Source: Sulfitobacter delicatus
Lineage (GTDB): Bacteria; Pseudomonadota; Alphaproteobacteria; Rhodobacterales; Rhodobacteraceae
DNA length: 64,000 bases
Direction: 5' to 3'
Assembly (NCBI RefSeq): GCF_900102535.1
Contig: NZ_FNBP01000001.1
Coordinates: 248,001-312,000 of the forward strand
Below are positions 50,456-59,362 of this stretch, piece after piece. A program made the position numbers and the translations under genes. Numbering within the stretch: position 1 is the first letter of the stretch; the number at the start of each line of letters is the position of its first letter. A model generated the notes under the pieces. The model had not been told where the DNA came from. It saw nothing but the letters and a program-made list of their open reading frames with translations, and made no database searches.

Positions 50456-51325
50456 ATGATCGGAATCATCGGTATTATCACCATTTTTGTTATGGTGTTC
50501 GGCGGCTATCTCGCTGCTGGCGGCAAAATGGGTATCATTCTAAAATCGCTCCCCTTCGAGATGACAATGATCGGAGGGGCGGCCCTAGGCGCCTTTCTCA
50601 TCAGCAACGATGGGCCAGCGATCAAACACACGATCAAAGATGTGGGCAAGGTTTTTAAAGGGCCAAAGTGGAAGCACGAGGACTACCGAGACCTATTGTG
50701 TCTACTCTTCGAGCTCATTCGACTTGCGCGTCAAAACCCGGTTGCCATCGAAGAACATATCGAAGCGCCCGACGACTCTTCGATATTCTCGAAATATCCG
50801 AAAATTCTAAGCGACAAAGAAGCAATCGCCTTGATCTGTGACACGATGCGGTCAGCGTCGATGAACTACGACGATCCACATCAGGTCGAAGAAGTGCTGG
50901 AAAAGCGAATGGAGGCAAATATGCACCATGCGATGCACTCCAGCCACGCCTTGCAGGTCGTGGCAGATGGGCTTCCAGCACTCGGGATCGTTGCTGCGGT
51001 GTTGGGCGTGATCAAGACAATGGCTTCGATCGACCAACCACCTGAAATCCTCGGCAAGCTGATCGGTGGCGCGCTCGTGGGTACGTTCCTGGGCGTTTTC
51101 CTAGCTTACGGTCTGGTTGGCCCATTTGCTTCAAAGGTGAAAGATGTGACGGAAGATGAGGGACACTTTTACCAGCTGATCCGCGAAGTTCTTGTCGCAA
51201 ACCTGCATAACCATGCGACCAATATCTGTATTGAAGTGGGGCGACAGAACACGCCCTCGCATTGCCGTCCGAGCTATTCTGATCTCGAAGAGGCACTTAA
51301 ATCGGTCAAACAGGATGCCGCCTGA
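50456..51325 (+). CDS. motA: Flagellar motor stator protein MotA
   Basis: A 289-residue stator subunit with four membrane segments (about 2-22, 28-50, 170-190 and 203-225). GIIGIITIFVMVFGGYLAAGGKMGIILKSLPFEMTMIGGAALGAFL and the cytoplasmic and later block LQVVADGLPALGIVAAVLGVIKTMASIDQPPEILGKLIGGALVGTFLGVFLAYGLVGPFA, with the conserved Pro residues, identify MotA. It partners MotB to drive rotation with the proton gradient. Its TGA overlaps the next start by one base (TGATG), coupling it to the 755-residue protein. Confidence 0.96.
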   Translation: MIGIIGIITIFVMVFGGYLAAGGKMGIILKSLPFEMTMIGGAALGAFLISNDGPAIKHTIKDVGKVFKGPKWKHEDYRDLLCLLFELIRLARQNPVAIEEHIEAPDDSSIFSKYPKILSDKEAIALICDTMRSASMNYDDPHQVEEVLEKRMEANMHHAMHSSHALQVVADGLPALGIVAAVLGVIKTMASIDQPPEILGKLIGGALVGTFLGVFLAYGLVGPFASKVKDVTEDEGHFYQLIREVLVANLHNHATNICIEVGRQNTPSHCRPSYSDLEEALKSVKQDAA

Positions 51326-53592
51326 TGCGGATCTTTGCGCTGATACTCTGGCTTCTAAGCCTGCCCGCCATCCTGTCAGCGGCGCCCTTTCCCGTCGTTT
51401 CGGGGGAGCACGATGGGTTCACACGCATTGTGGCGCAAGTTCCTAGCGGCAGCAGTTGGGAGGTCGCGCAAACAGATGGGGCGGTGACACTCACGCTCCC
51501 AGGACACCGCAATGGGTTTGATACATCCAAGGTGTTTGACCGTATAGGGCGCGACCGCATAGCAACTGTGAAAAGCGATAGCGGATCGCTCGCGTTGAAG
51601 TTGAATTGCACTTGTCGGGTTTCTGCTTTTCCGTCTGGGGCAGACTATGCCGTCATTGACGTCGCGGCTCCGGGAGTTACGCTATCTACACCTTTCGTAG
51701 AGCCGATAAGGTCGAGTGAACCCGATACAGATCTGACTTCGTTGCACGGTAGTCAGATACAACAGACACCAGTTCCATCTTTGCTGCCCATCATCGTAAA
51801 GGCACCAAAACAAATCCAACCACCGCCCACGCTCAAGCTGGATCGCACGCCACTTTCCGAGACACAGCAAACTGCACTGAATGAAATTCAAATCCAACTT
51901 GCAGAAGAACTTGGCACAGCGACAACACGCGGCATTCTCGTGCCCTCCATCAGGCAGCCACCGACAGCTCGATCGCAGGTCGATCCGAAAGCCTTCGCTC
52001 CCGCCCTCTCGCCTGCGCCTCTGCCTCCGGCGGTTAGCCAAGAACTAGTGAGCAACATGCGCATCACTGACAGTAGGGACAGACCTTTTGGAGGAAATAA
52101 CGAAGGGGTTAGCACCACGCGCAACGGGATCAGCTGTCCCACCGATAGTCAGATTGCAATTGAGACTTGGGGTACGCCGGACACGTTTGACCAACAAATC
52201 AGCGCTGGCCGCACCGCGCTGTTTGGCGAGTTCGATCGGATCGATAGTGAGGCGGCTCTGACGCTTGCACGATCTTATTTGTATTTCGGCTTCGGCGCTG
52301 AAGCGCGTCAGGTTCTCAATCTCTCTCCCGGCCTGGCCCGAGACAACCGCCTCTTACTAGACATCGCGGACATTATGGATCATGGCCGCCCCCAGTGGCC
52401 AGAGATGCTGGAAGCCTATAGGGAGTGCCGCACCGATATCGCGCTCTGGTCAATTCTCGCCCAAACCGAAGCCCGGGGAGCAACTCCGCTTCCTGCGACC
52501 AGCGCGCTTCGCACGCTCAACAAACTACCCGAGCACCTGCGGCGCTTACTTGCACCGCAACTAAGCCGTCGGCTGCTCGCGCACGGAAATCATGAGGCTG
52601 CCGCAGCCGCGCTGCGCAGCCTTGAACGACTTCCCGACGGGCTTTCCGGCAAGGCGACTTTGGCGCAAGCCCATGTGGAATTGGAGCAAGGCAAAATTGA
52701 CGAAGGCACGGTAAAGCTCGAAAGCGTAGTTGACGAGAATGTCGAGGAGTCGCCCGAAGCTCTCATCGCGCTGATCAATACGCGTATAAAAACCGGGCAA
52801 GCCATTAGCGTTGAAACAGCCGATCTGGTCGAAGCTTACGCTCAGGAACACCGCGGGTCGCCCATAGGTGTCGAATTGCGGCGCACGCATTTTATGGCAT
52901 TGGTAAAATCTGGCCAATTCGATCGCGCATTCATGGAGATCGCGACGCGTACTAGTTCAAGTGACAAAGAGGGTGATCTGGCCTTAAGGCTCTACCTCAT
53001 AAACCAGCTAACAAAGTCCGCGAGCGATATTGTCTTTCTCGATCATGTCCTGAAGCACTCCGCGGATGACCTAGCTCACTTGCAAAGCTTATCGAAATTC
53101 GACTTGGCTAGCCGCCTCCTCTCACTCGGCTTTGCGGCGGAAGCGCAACAGTTGCTGTCAACGGAACCCGAAGCGGACCGACCGCTACGGCGCCAGCTGC
53201 TGGCAGCCGAAGCTGCGCTCGCACTCGACCAACCATTCCAAGCGCAAGCTGCCCTACTCGGTATCGACGACCCGGCAGCCGCCCCCTTACGTGCCCGGGC
53301 CAAAGCGATGAGCGGGGAATATGCCGAGGCACACAATCTTTTTCGCGAGTTGGACTTAGAGGCACCGGCGCGCGAAGCGGCATGGCTGGCAGAGGACTGG
53401 CGGGATCGAACTCCTTCCGAGACGCCTGTTTTTGGCCCAACAGCTGAACTCGCCAAAGCGAAAATTGAAGCGTCAGGTGATCCGAGCGGGATGCTCGCCC
53501 GGTCAGCCGCCGCGCTGAACGAGAGTATCGCCGCTCGAGATACCATTGCTAATCTGCTCGCCGCTACCGACCTTTCTATTGAGGCTGAATAA
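51325..53592 (+). CDS. 755-residue exported helical-repeat protein coupled to motA
   Basis: A 755-residue protein with a signal peptide (about 1-19, LILWLLSLPAILSA). Residues about 20-125 form a beta-rich domain (HDGFTRIVAQVPSGSSWEVA; ADYAVIDVAAP) that loosely recalls AMIN-type peptidoglycan-binding folds. A Pro/Gln-rich linker (about 125-270) leads to a long alpha-helical repeat region, about 285-750, of TPR-like helix pairs (AALTLARSYLYFGFGAEARQVL). No enzyme motif is seen. Start and motA stop share one base. It is likely periplasmic and, by position, tied to the stator; a MotC-like role is an inference only. Confidence 0.75.
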   Translation: MRIFALILWLLSLPAILSAAPFPVVSGEHDGFTRIVAQVPSGSSWEVAQTDGAVTLTLPGHRNGFDTSKVFDRIGRDRIATVKSDSGSLALKLNCTCRVSAFPSGADYAVIDVAAPGVTLSTPFVEPIRSSEPDTDLTSLHGSQIQQTPVPSLLPIIVKAPKQIQPPPTLKLDRTPLSETQQTALNEIQIQLAEELGTATTRGILVPSIRQPPTARSQVDPKAFAPALSPAPLPPAVSQELVSNMRITDSRDRPFGGNNEGVSTTRNGISCPTDSQIAIETWGTPDTFDQQISAGRTALFGEFDRIDSEAALTLARSYLYFGFGAEARQVLNLSPGLARDNRLLLDIADIMDHGRPQWPEMLEAYRECRTDIALWSILAQTEARGATPLPATSALRTLNKLPEHLRRLLAPQLSRRLLAHGNHEAAAAALRSLERLPDGLSGKATLAQAHVELEQGKIDEGTVKLESVVDENVEESPEALIALINTRIKTGQAISVETADLVEAYAQEHRGSPIGVELRRTHFMALVKSGQFDRAFMEIATRTSSSDKEGDLALRLYLINQLTKSASDIVFLDHVLKHSADDLAHLQSLSKFDLASRLLSLGFAAEAQQLLSTEPEADRPLRRQLLAAEAALALDQPFQAQAALLGIDDPAAAPLRARAKAMSGEYAEAHNLFRELDLEAPAREAAWLAEDWRDRTPSETPVFGPTAELAKAKIEASGDPSGMLARSAAALNESIAARDTIANLLAATDLSIEAE

Positions 53593-53691
53593 CCCGTTTA
53601 TTCGGCATTTGATCGGCGCCGGTTACGGAAAATAAACCTACTCAACCTAGCCTCCAGCTTGTCACAGTACGTGACCCTCTGGAGGTGCAGA

Positions 53692-53769
53692 ATGCCGCGT
53701 TATTTCAAAGAGCCCATTCGGGTTTCTGCCGCTTGGGCCCAAGTGATCCGAACGGGGCCTTACGTATGA
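53692..53769 (+). CDS. Candidate 25-residue leader ORF overlapping the flhA start
   Basis: ATG 53692 with a GGAGG site 6 bases upstream opens a 25-codon frame (MPRYFKEPIRVSAAWAQV, then seven more codons) that ends at TGA 53767-53769. The flhA ATG at 53766 shares ATGA with this stop, the same coupling used elsewhere in the locus, while flhA itself has no clear ribosome site. A small inverted repeat GTCAC-N5-GTGAC lies at 53661-53675. Translation of the leader would therefore deliver ribosomes to flhA. Whether the peptide does anything is unknown. Confidence 0.55.
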   Translation: MPRYFKEPIRVSAAWAQVIRTGPYV

Positions 53770-55850
53770 CCTCCCTTTCGGCCAAAGCGCTATTTAACCC
53801 AACTATTCTGCTGGCCGTGGCGCTAATGGGGGTTATTGTCATGATGATCTTGCCGATTCCCTCATGGGTATTGGACACTGGTCTCGCGGCCTCTTTCGCA
53901 TTGGCGATTTTGATCTTCACGGTCACCCTTTTTATCGAGCGTCCGCTGGACTTTTCGGCCTTTCCAACAATTCTGCTCGCCTCGCTAATGTTGCGCCTGT
54001 CGCTCAATGTGTCTTCCACAAAACTGATCATCGGCGAGGGCCATACTGGAACGAATGCCGCGGGCGACGTTATTGAGAGCTTTGCACAATTCGTAATGGG
54101 CGGCTCGGTTTTCCTCGGACTGGTGGTCTTTTGCGTGCTGCTAATCGTCAATTTTATGGTCATCAACAAGGGTGCAACTCGCATGGCTGAGGTTGGCGCG
54201 CGCTTTGCTCTGGATGGCATGCCCGGAAAGCAAATGGCCATCGACAGTGACATGTCAGCTGGCGCCATTACCCACGAAGAGGCACGAGAGCGCCGCGAGC
54301 GCGAGCAGCAGGAAACCACATTCTTTGGCTCTCTGGACGGCGCATCCAAGTTCGTTAAGGGCGACGCCATCGCCGGGCTGCTCATCACCTTGCTGAACCT
54401 TGTGGCCGGCCTTGTCATGGGCGTGGTTGTACACGGCATGCCCATGGGCGCGGCTTTTGAAACCTATGCGATTCTGACTGTCGGTGACGGGTTGGTTTCA
54501 CAAATTCCCGCGGTGGTGATCTCCATCGCGTCCGCACTTCTCCTTGCGCGTGGGGGCGCTCAGGGTGCAACCGATCTGGCGGTCTTTAGCCAACTTGGAA
54601 AACACCCTGCTGCCTTGGCAACGGTCGCGGTTTTAATGGTCATGTTCGCGCTCTTCCCCGGGCTGCCATTTTTGCCATTCGTGCTCGGCGGGGCCGGCCT
54701 CGGGACAGCGGCCTTCATGATGTACCGATCCGCGAAGCGCAAAGCAGCCCTGCCCGATCTCGCGCCAGTTGAAGACATTGCTCCGAAAGAGAAACCGCTC
54801 GGCGATGTGCTGGAACTGGACGATATCCACATCGAATTCTCTCCAGATCTGGTCAATATGGTGCTCGACCCTGGGACCGGCATGGACGCCCGTATCGCCA
54901 ATATGCGAACTCACGTCGCATCTGTGTTCGGGATGATCTTGCCAGAAATCCGGCTTACCGATCATCCCGGTCTGCCCATCGGCACTTATGTTCTGCGCAT
55001 TCAGGGCGTGGAACAGGCCCGCGCCCAATTGAATCCGGACCAGATTCTCGCGCTTATTCCCGAAGATGGCAGCAACCTGCCCGCCGGGGTGGAAACAACC
55101 GAGCCAGTCTATGGTGCCCCGGCGCGTTGGATCAACAGCCGCGATCAGGAGGAAGCAGCCCTTGCTGGGATTACGCTGGTGACCCCGACCGAGATTCTTG
55201 CCACACATCTTTTGGAAGTGGTGAAGCGTAATTTCAGCCGTCTACTCACACTGAAGTCCCTGCGCCGGCTATTGGCTGAAATGGTGAACATCTCGAACGC
55301 AGCCCGGGCCGAAGCTAACCGCAAGCTGCTGGATGAGTTGATCCCGGACAAAGTACCGATCGACGTGCTTCATGCCGTTCTACGCCTTTTGCTCGACGAA
55401 CAGGTCTCTATCCGCAATCTCCCATTGATCCTGGAAGCGACTGCCGAAGCGCGCGGTCAGAATGCCCAGCCTGAAGCGATTTGTGAACATGTCCGCCAGC
55501 GCATCGGGTTTCAATTGGTCGCAGAAATGCGTCGCGCTGACGGGACGCTGCCTTTGGTGCAACTTGCGCCGGAATGGGAAGAAACCTTTGCCACTTATCA
55601 GGTCGATGGTCAGAGGGGGCTCGATATTGCTCTGCCGCCTGAGCTGTTCAATCAACTCGCTGAAAAGGCGCAGGAGAAGCTTAACGATGCCAGTCAAAAT
55701 GGCATCTACGCAGCCCTCGTGACCAATACGCGACGAAGGCGCTTTCTGCGCACTGTAATGCGGGCCAAGGGGATCCCGAACCCAGTGCTCTCGTTTGAAG
55801 AAATCGGCCTTGACGCGCGCCCTGCTCTGGTCGGCGTCGTCGCGGCATGA
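53766..55850 (+). CDS. flhA: Flagellar export gate protein FlhA
   Basis: A 694-residue gate protein with about eight N-terminal membrane segments (1-330) and a large cytoplasmic domain that forms the export ring. Signature FSAFPTILLASLMLRLSLNVSSTKLII and KGATRMAEVGARFALDGMPGKQMAIDSDMSAG (FHIPEP motif) are present, and ARALLDEQVSIRNLPLILEA-like LLLDEQVSIRNLPLILEATAE near the end. ATG 53766 gives the family start; a longer GTG frame from 53685 is possible but adds no conserved residues. It is followed by fliR, flhB and a fliJ-like gene with 4-base overlaps. Confidence 0.97.
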   Translation: MTSLSAKALFNPTILLAVALMGVIVMMILPIPSWVLDTGLAASFALAILIFTVTLFIERPLDFSAFPTILLASLMLRLSLNVSSTKLIIGEGHTGTNAAGDVIESFAQFVMGGSVFLGLVVFCVLLIVNFMVINKGATRMAEVGARFALDGMPGKQMAIDSDMSAGAITHEEARERREREQQETTFFGSLDGASKFVKGDAIAGLLITLLNLVAGLVMGVVVHGMPMGAAFETYAILTVGDGLVSQIPAVVISIASALLLARGGAQGATDLAVFSQLGKHPAALATVAVLMVMFALFPGLPFLPFVLGGAGLGTAAFMMYRSAKRKAALPDLAPVEDIAPKEKPLGDVLELDDIHIEFSPDLVNMVLDPGTGMDARIANMRTHVASVFGMILPEIRLTDHPGLPIGTYVLRIQGVEQARAQLNPDQILALIPEDGSNLPAGVETTEPVYGAPARWINSRDQEEAALAGITLVTPTEILATHLLEVVKRNFSRLLTLKSLRRLLAEMVNISNAARAEANRKLLDELIPDKVPIDVLHAVLRLLLDEQVSIRNLPLILEATAEARGQNAQPEAICEHVRQRIGFQLVAEMRRADGTLPLVQLAPEWEETFATYQVDGQRGLDIALPPELFNQLAEKAQEKLNDASQNGIYAALVTNTRRRRFLRTVMRAKGIPNPVLSFEEIGLDARPALVGVVAA

Positions 55851-56620
55851 CCGCAGAACTTGCAGATCTACTGGCCATAACAGAAGCCGCTTTATGGCAT
55901 GGCTTCGCTGTCTTTCTGCGGGTTGGAGCGATGGTCGCATTGATGCCAGCTTTTGGCGAAACCTCCGTGCCGATGCGCGTTAAGCTTACCGCGATATTGG
56001 CCTTTGTGTTTATCATTAGCCCAGCGGTTACCCCCCCGGAACTAACCCCCACGACCGGCAACCTGTTCTGGCTTACCCTGTCGGAGACTTTAGCAGGGTT
56101 ACTGCTTGGATTAGGCCTTCGAATGTTCGTGTTCGCGCTCCAAGCAGCCGGAGCAATTGCAGCGCAGTCTACTTCACTTTCCCAAATCCTTGGCGCTGCT
56201 GCCGCCGAGCCGATGCCCGCAATCGGCTATGTGCTGATGCTTGGCGGGCTCGCACTCGCCCTCATGGCCGGGCTCCATGTAAAGGCTGCTCAAATGGTCA
56301 TTCTGTCTTATGACCTTCTGCCAATGGGACGCTTTCCGAGCGGAGCAACTTTGTCGAATTGGGGCCTCGGTCAGGTTCGGCGCGCTTTCTCACTGGCGTT
56401 TACCCTCGCTGCACCTTTCGTAATTCTGTCTCTGCTCTATAACCTCGCCCTCGGCGCTATCAACAAAGCGATGCCGCAATTGATGGTGGCCTTCGTCGGC
56501 GCCCCGGTAATTACAGCGGGCGGGTTGTTCCTCCTGTGCCTGTCGGCACCGATCATTTTGCGGGTCTGGCTCCAAGCGCTGGACATCTTCCTCGCCCAAC
56601 CTTTTGCGGTTCCGCCATGA
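55847..56620 (+). CDS. fliR: Flagellar export gate protein FliR
   Basis: A 257-residue export-channel protein with about six membrane segments. FLRVGAMVALMPAFGETSVPMRVKLTAILAFVFIISPAV and LGLGLRMFVFALQAAGAIAAQSTSLSQIL fit FliR. With FliP and FliQ it forms the pore. ATG 55847 overlaps the flhA stop by 4 bases, and its own stop overlaps the flhB start in the same way. Confidence 0.95.
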   Translation: MTAELADLLAITEAALWHGFAVFLRVGAMVALMPAFGETSVPMRVKLTAILAFVFIISPAVTPPELTPTTGNLFWLTLSETLAGLLLGLGLRMFVFALQAAGAIAAQSTSLSQILGAAAAEPMPAIGYVLMLGGLALALMAGLHVKAAQMVILSYDLLPMGRFPSGATLSNWGLGQVRRAFSLAFTLAAPFVILSLLYNLALGAINKAMPQLMVAFVGAPVITAGGLFLLCLSAPIILRVWLQALDIFLAQPFAVPP

Positions 56621-57702
56621 GCGGACAGGACGACGACAGCGACAAGTCATTTGAAGCGACGCCGCAAAAATTGCTGGACGCGCGCAAAAAGGGTGAAATC
56701 GCCAAATCCACTGATCTGATGACCGCAGCCGCCTATGCCGGGCTTTTGGCGGCATTCTTGCTGACCGGCGCTGTAGCTATCAAGCAGACCGGGACTGCGT
56801 TGATGGTCATGCTCGACCAGTCGGCACAATTGGCACCAACATTCTTTGACGGCAGCCCGACCGCAGCGATCGCCGCGCCCTTGAGAGAAGTCGCGATCGG
56901 CACGCTGCCCTTATTTATCTTTCCTGCTATCGGGGTAGTCCTCGCCATTTTTGCACAACGGGCGCTAGTCTTTGCCCCCAGCAAAATCGTCCCCAAGATG
57001 TCGCGTATTTCAATCTTATCGAATGCCAAGAACAAGTTCGGACGCTCTGGCCTGTTCGAGTTTGGCAAAAGCTTCACCAAGCTCTGCGTCTATTCGATTT
57101 GCGTGGCCCTCTTCATCCGCGCGCGATTGGGCGAAATGATTGGCACCCTACGCAGTTCGCCTGAAATGGCGCTCAGCTTTATGATCGAGCTCTGCCTCGC
57201 CTTTCTGTTTGTCGTGGTCGTCGTCTCCGGCGCCATTGGAGCCATAGATGCGCTTTGGCAGCATTTCGAACATCTGCGCAAAAACCGGATGTCGCGCAAA
57301 GAGATCACCGATGAGACTAAGAATGCCGAGGGCGACCCCCATCAGAAACAAGAGCGCCGGGCTCGCGCAATGGCAATTTCGCAGAACCAGATGATGGGAG
57401 ACGTGCCCAAAGCCGATGTGGTGATCGTTAACCCGACCCATTACGCCGTAGCGTTGACATGGAGCCGAGAAGCGGGCTCTGCGCCGGTTTGTGTTGCTAA
57501 GGGTGTGGACGCGATCGCTCATAAAATGCGGGAACTTGCAATGGAGGCCGGCGTGCCCATTCACCGCGATCCCCCCACTGCCCGCGCTTTATATGCCACG
57601 ACCGAAATCGGCGACCAGATCGGATTCGATCAATACCACGCCGTGGCAGCAGCGATCAGATTTGCCGAGAGCATGCGGCGCAAGGCAAAGGCTTGGACAT
57701 GA
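56617..57702 (+). CDS. flhB: Flagellar export switch protein FlhB
   Basis: A 361-residue protein that sets export substrate specificity. Four membrane segments (about 34-56, 92-114, 155-170, 185-210) are followed by a cytoplasmic domain with the self-cleaving NPTH motif (Asn272-Pro273-Thr274-His275 in DVVIVNPTHYAVAL). The N-terminal KSFEATPQKLLDARKKGEIAKSTD is a family hallmark. ATG 56617 overlaps the fliR stop; the longer frame to 56536 lies inside fliR and is rejected. Confidence 0.97.
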   Translation: MSGQDDDSDKSFEATPQKLLDARKKGEIAKSTDLMTAAAYAGLLAAFLLTGAVAIKQTGTALMVMLDQSAQLAPTFFDGSPTAAIAAPLREVAIGTLPLFIFPAIGVVLAIFAQRALVFAPSKIVPKMSRISILSNAKNKFGRSGLFEFGKSFTKLCVYSICVALFIRARLGEMIGTLRSSPEMALSFMIELCLAFLFVVVVVSGAIGAIDALWQHFEHLRKNRMSRKEITDETKNAEGDPHQKQERRARAMAISQNQMMGDVPKADVVIVNPTHYAVALTWSREAGSAPVCVAKGVDAIAHKMRELAMEAGVPIHRDPPTARALYATTEIGDQIGFDQYHAVAAAIRFAESMRRKAKAWT

Positions 57703-58124
57703 GTAACCTGAACGAACTGCGGGAGCTTGAAGCAATCACGAAGGCTAAATATGACCAGCAGCAGCAGTCTTTCCGGCGGATTCAGTCCGAAGAAAACCGG
57801 CTGCGCGCAGAGCTTAGAAAACTCGATGAAATGCTGCTCAGTTCCAACAACACTGATGTCCGCATCGGCGAAATGCGCGCGATCGGAGCTGACGTCATCT
57901 GGCAGGGCTGGGTCGGGCGGAGCAAGACCGAGCTAAACCTCAAGCTGGCACAGGTCCTAGCAATCAAGGAACAGCAGCTTCAGCAAGTGCGTCAAGCCTT
58001 TGGCAAACTTCAGGTGGCACAGCAGCTGATCACCGAAACCAATGATGATCAGCGCAAGAAAAAAGGCCAGTCCCGATTGGAACTGGCCATGGATACTGCT
58101 TTGCACAGGGTAAAGTCTGACTAA
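57699..58124 (+). CDS. fliJ: FliJ-like coiled-coil protein
   Basis: A 141-residue, highly charged, mostly helical protein (LNELRELEAITKAKYDQQQQSFRRI; QVLAIKEQQLQQVRQAFGKL). FliJ proteins have this size and two-helix coiled-coil form and couple the FliI ATPase to FlhA, but the sequence is poorly conserved, so the name rests on length, composition and position after flhB. ATG 57699 overlaps the flhB stop by 4 bases. It ends in a 4-base overlap with the convergent fliL2-like gene. Confidence 0.65.
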   Translation: MSNLNELRELEAITKAKYDQQQQSFRRIQSEENRLRAELRKLDEMLLSSNNTDVRIGEMRAIGADVIWQGWVGRSKTELNLKLAQVLAIKEQQLQQVRQAFGKLQVAQQLITETNDDQRKKKGQSRLELAMDTALHRVKSD

Positions 58125-58615
58125 TAGTCCTGCCGGGCGATTTCGAGAATAAGCACATCGCTGACAACCTCTTTGCCCATATCTTTTTGTGCCACTTCCC
58201 GAAGCGCATTTCGCAATACTGCGATATTGTTGGCTTCTGTAAACGCTCCTTCGAACCCCCCCATGTTCGCGTGGTCAAAAAGCACGCCCAAGAAGGAATC
58301 TCGCAGCTTGGGTTCGCGCTGAAAGACGGCATCCTTACTGCCTTCAGTCACCTCGATGCTCAGTGACAGCACCACAAGTGCCGCGACATTTCGATCCTTG
58401 ATAATAGGCACGACGAACTGGTTGCTAAGCTTTGCATATTCCATCATCGGCGCCGGATTGTCGGGGCCATAGGGCTCGACTTCTTTAGCCTCTGCGACCT
58501 CTTCAGCGGCTTCCGGCGCGAGTGGTTCTGGCGCAGGGCGCAGCACCATCCCCGCGCCGACGCCAGCACCCGCACCAACGAGCAGCAATACCACAGGTAG
58601 AATCTTTGATAACAT
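58121..58615 (-). CDS. FliL-like basal-body-associated protein (second copy)
   Basis: A 164-residue protein with an N-terminal membrane segment (about 5-25, LPVVLLLVGAGAGVGAGMVL), an Ala/Glu-rich acidic linker and a domain ending AQKDMGKEVVSDVLILEIARQDY that resembles the end of FliL (V-x-D-V-L/Y-x-x-E-F). It clearly differs from fliL at 48831. It is the last gene of the leftward flgB-to-flgH group, 9 bases after flgH. A separate role in the stator or in L-ring assembly is possible; the family call is moderate. Confidence 0.75.
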   Translation of the reverse strand: MLSKILPVVLLLVGAGAGVGAGMVLRPAPEPLAPEAAEEVAEAKEVEPYGPDNPAPMMEYAKLSNQFVVPIIKDRNVAALVVLSLSIEVTEGSKDAVFQREPKLRDSFLGVLFDHANMGGFEGAFTEANNIAVLRNALREVAQKDMGKEVVSDVLILEIARQDY

Positions 58616-58624
58616 CGTGGTCCC

Positions 58625-59353
58625 CTAAAAAGGTAGCAGAACGTCCAGCACCTGCTGTCCGTAACGCGGTTGCTGCACATCGGTGATCTGACCTCGGCCA
58701 CCATATGACACGCGGGCTGAGGCAATCTTGTCGTATGTGATTTCATTCTGACGTGAGATATCTGCGGGACGGACATAGCCAGTTACCAGCAACTCGCGGA
58801 GTTCGAAATTGACCCGAAGTTCCTGCGAGCCGGAGATCGACAAAACCCCATTAGGCAGCACGTCTACAACCGTCGCAGCGACCCGCAGCGTTAGCTTTTC
58901 TTTGCGTTTTACCGAACCATCGCCAGACGAACTGCTGTTAGAGTTAACTCCCACCAATTCTGCTGATGACGCACCCTCGGGCAGAACATTGTCCAATCGC
59001 TGCGGCAGACCGAAAAGCCCTGGCATCCCCATCGCTTCGCTGCCTGATCGAGAGCGGTCCGTCGCATTCGAGATCTCTGCCTTTTCATCGATTTCGATCA
59101 CGACAGTCAGAATGTCGCCGCGCTGCACCGCCCGCCTGTCCCCCAGTAGAGATTGCCGGGTACCAGACCATAACGAAGCCCGGTCTACGCCGCGTTCTTC
59201 AATGATCTGGATCGGAAGGGCTGAGGTCACCATCGCAGCATGCTCCCGCGATTCCAGCGGCGGCGTGAATGACGGCGGCTTTCCCAAATGGTCCGTCCGA
59301 CCGCAGGCCGCTACAAGAAAAAGAAGGGTCGAAAGAAGGAGGAAACGTTTCAT
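58625..59353 (-). CDS. flgH: Flagellar L-ring lipoprotein FlgH
   Basis: A 242-residue outer-membrane ring lipoprotein. Signal and lipobox LVAAC (Cys17) are followed by SLWSGTRQSLLGDRRAVQRGDILTVVIEIDEKAEISNATDRSR, the FlgH signature, and GSQELRVNFELRELLVTGYVRPADISRQNEITYDKIASARVSYGGRG near the end. It forms the outer bearing of the rod together with FlgI. The gene lies between flgA and the fliL-like gene with short gaps. Confidence 0.96.
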   Translation of the reverse strand: MKRFLLLSTLLFLVAACGRTDHLGKPPSFTPPLESREHAAMVTSALPIQIIEERGVDRASLWSGTRQSLLGDRRAVQRGDILTVVIEIDEKAEISNATDRSRSGSEAMGMPGLFGLPQRLDNVLPEGASSAELVGVNSNSSSSGDGSVKRKEKLTLRVAATVVDVLPNGVLSISGSQELRVNFELRELLVTGYVRPADISRQNEITYDKIASARVSYGGRGQITDVQQPRYGQQVLDVLLPF

Positions 59354-59362
59354 TTATTTATC

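Noticed and set aside
53593-53691. CtrA-like box before flhA (AACC repeats)
   Set aside because: The two AACC halves are spaced for N5, not N7, between TTAA-equivalents; the match is too weak to list.
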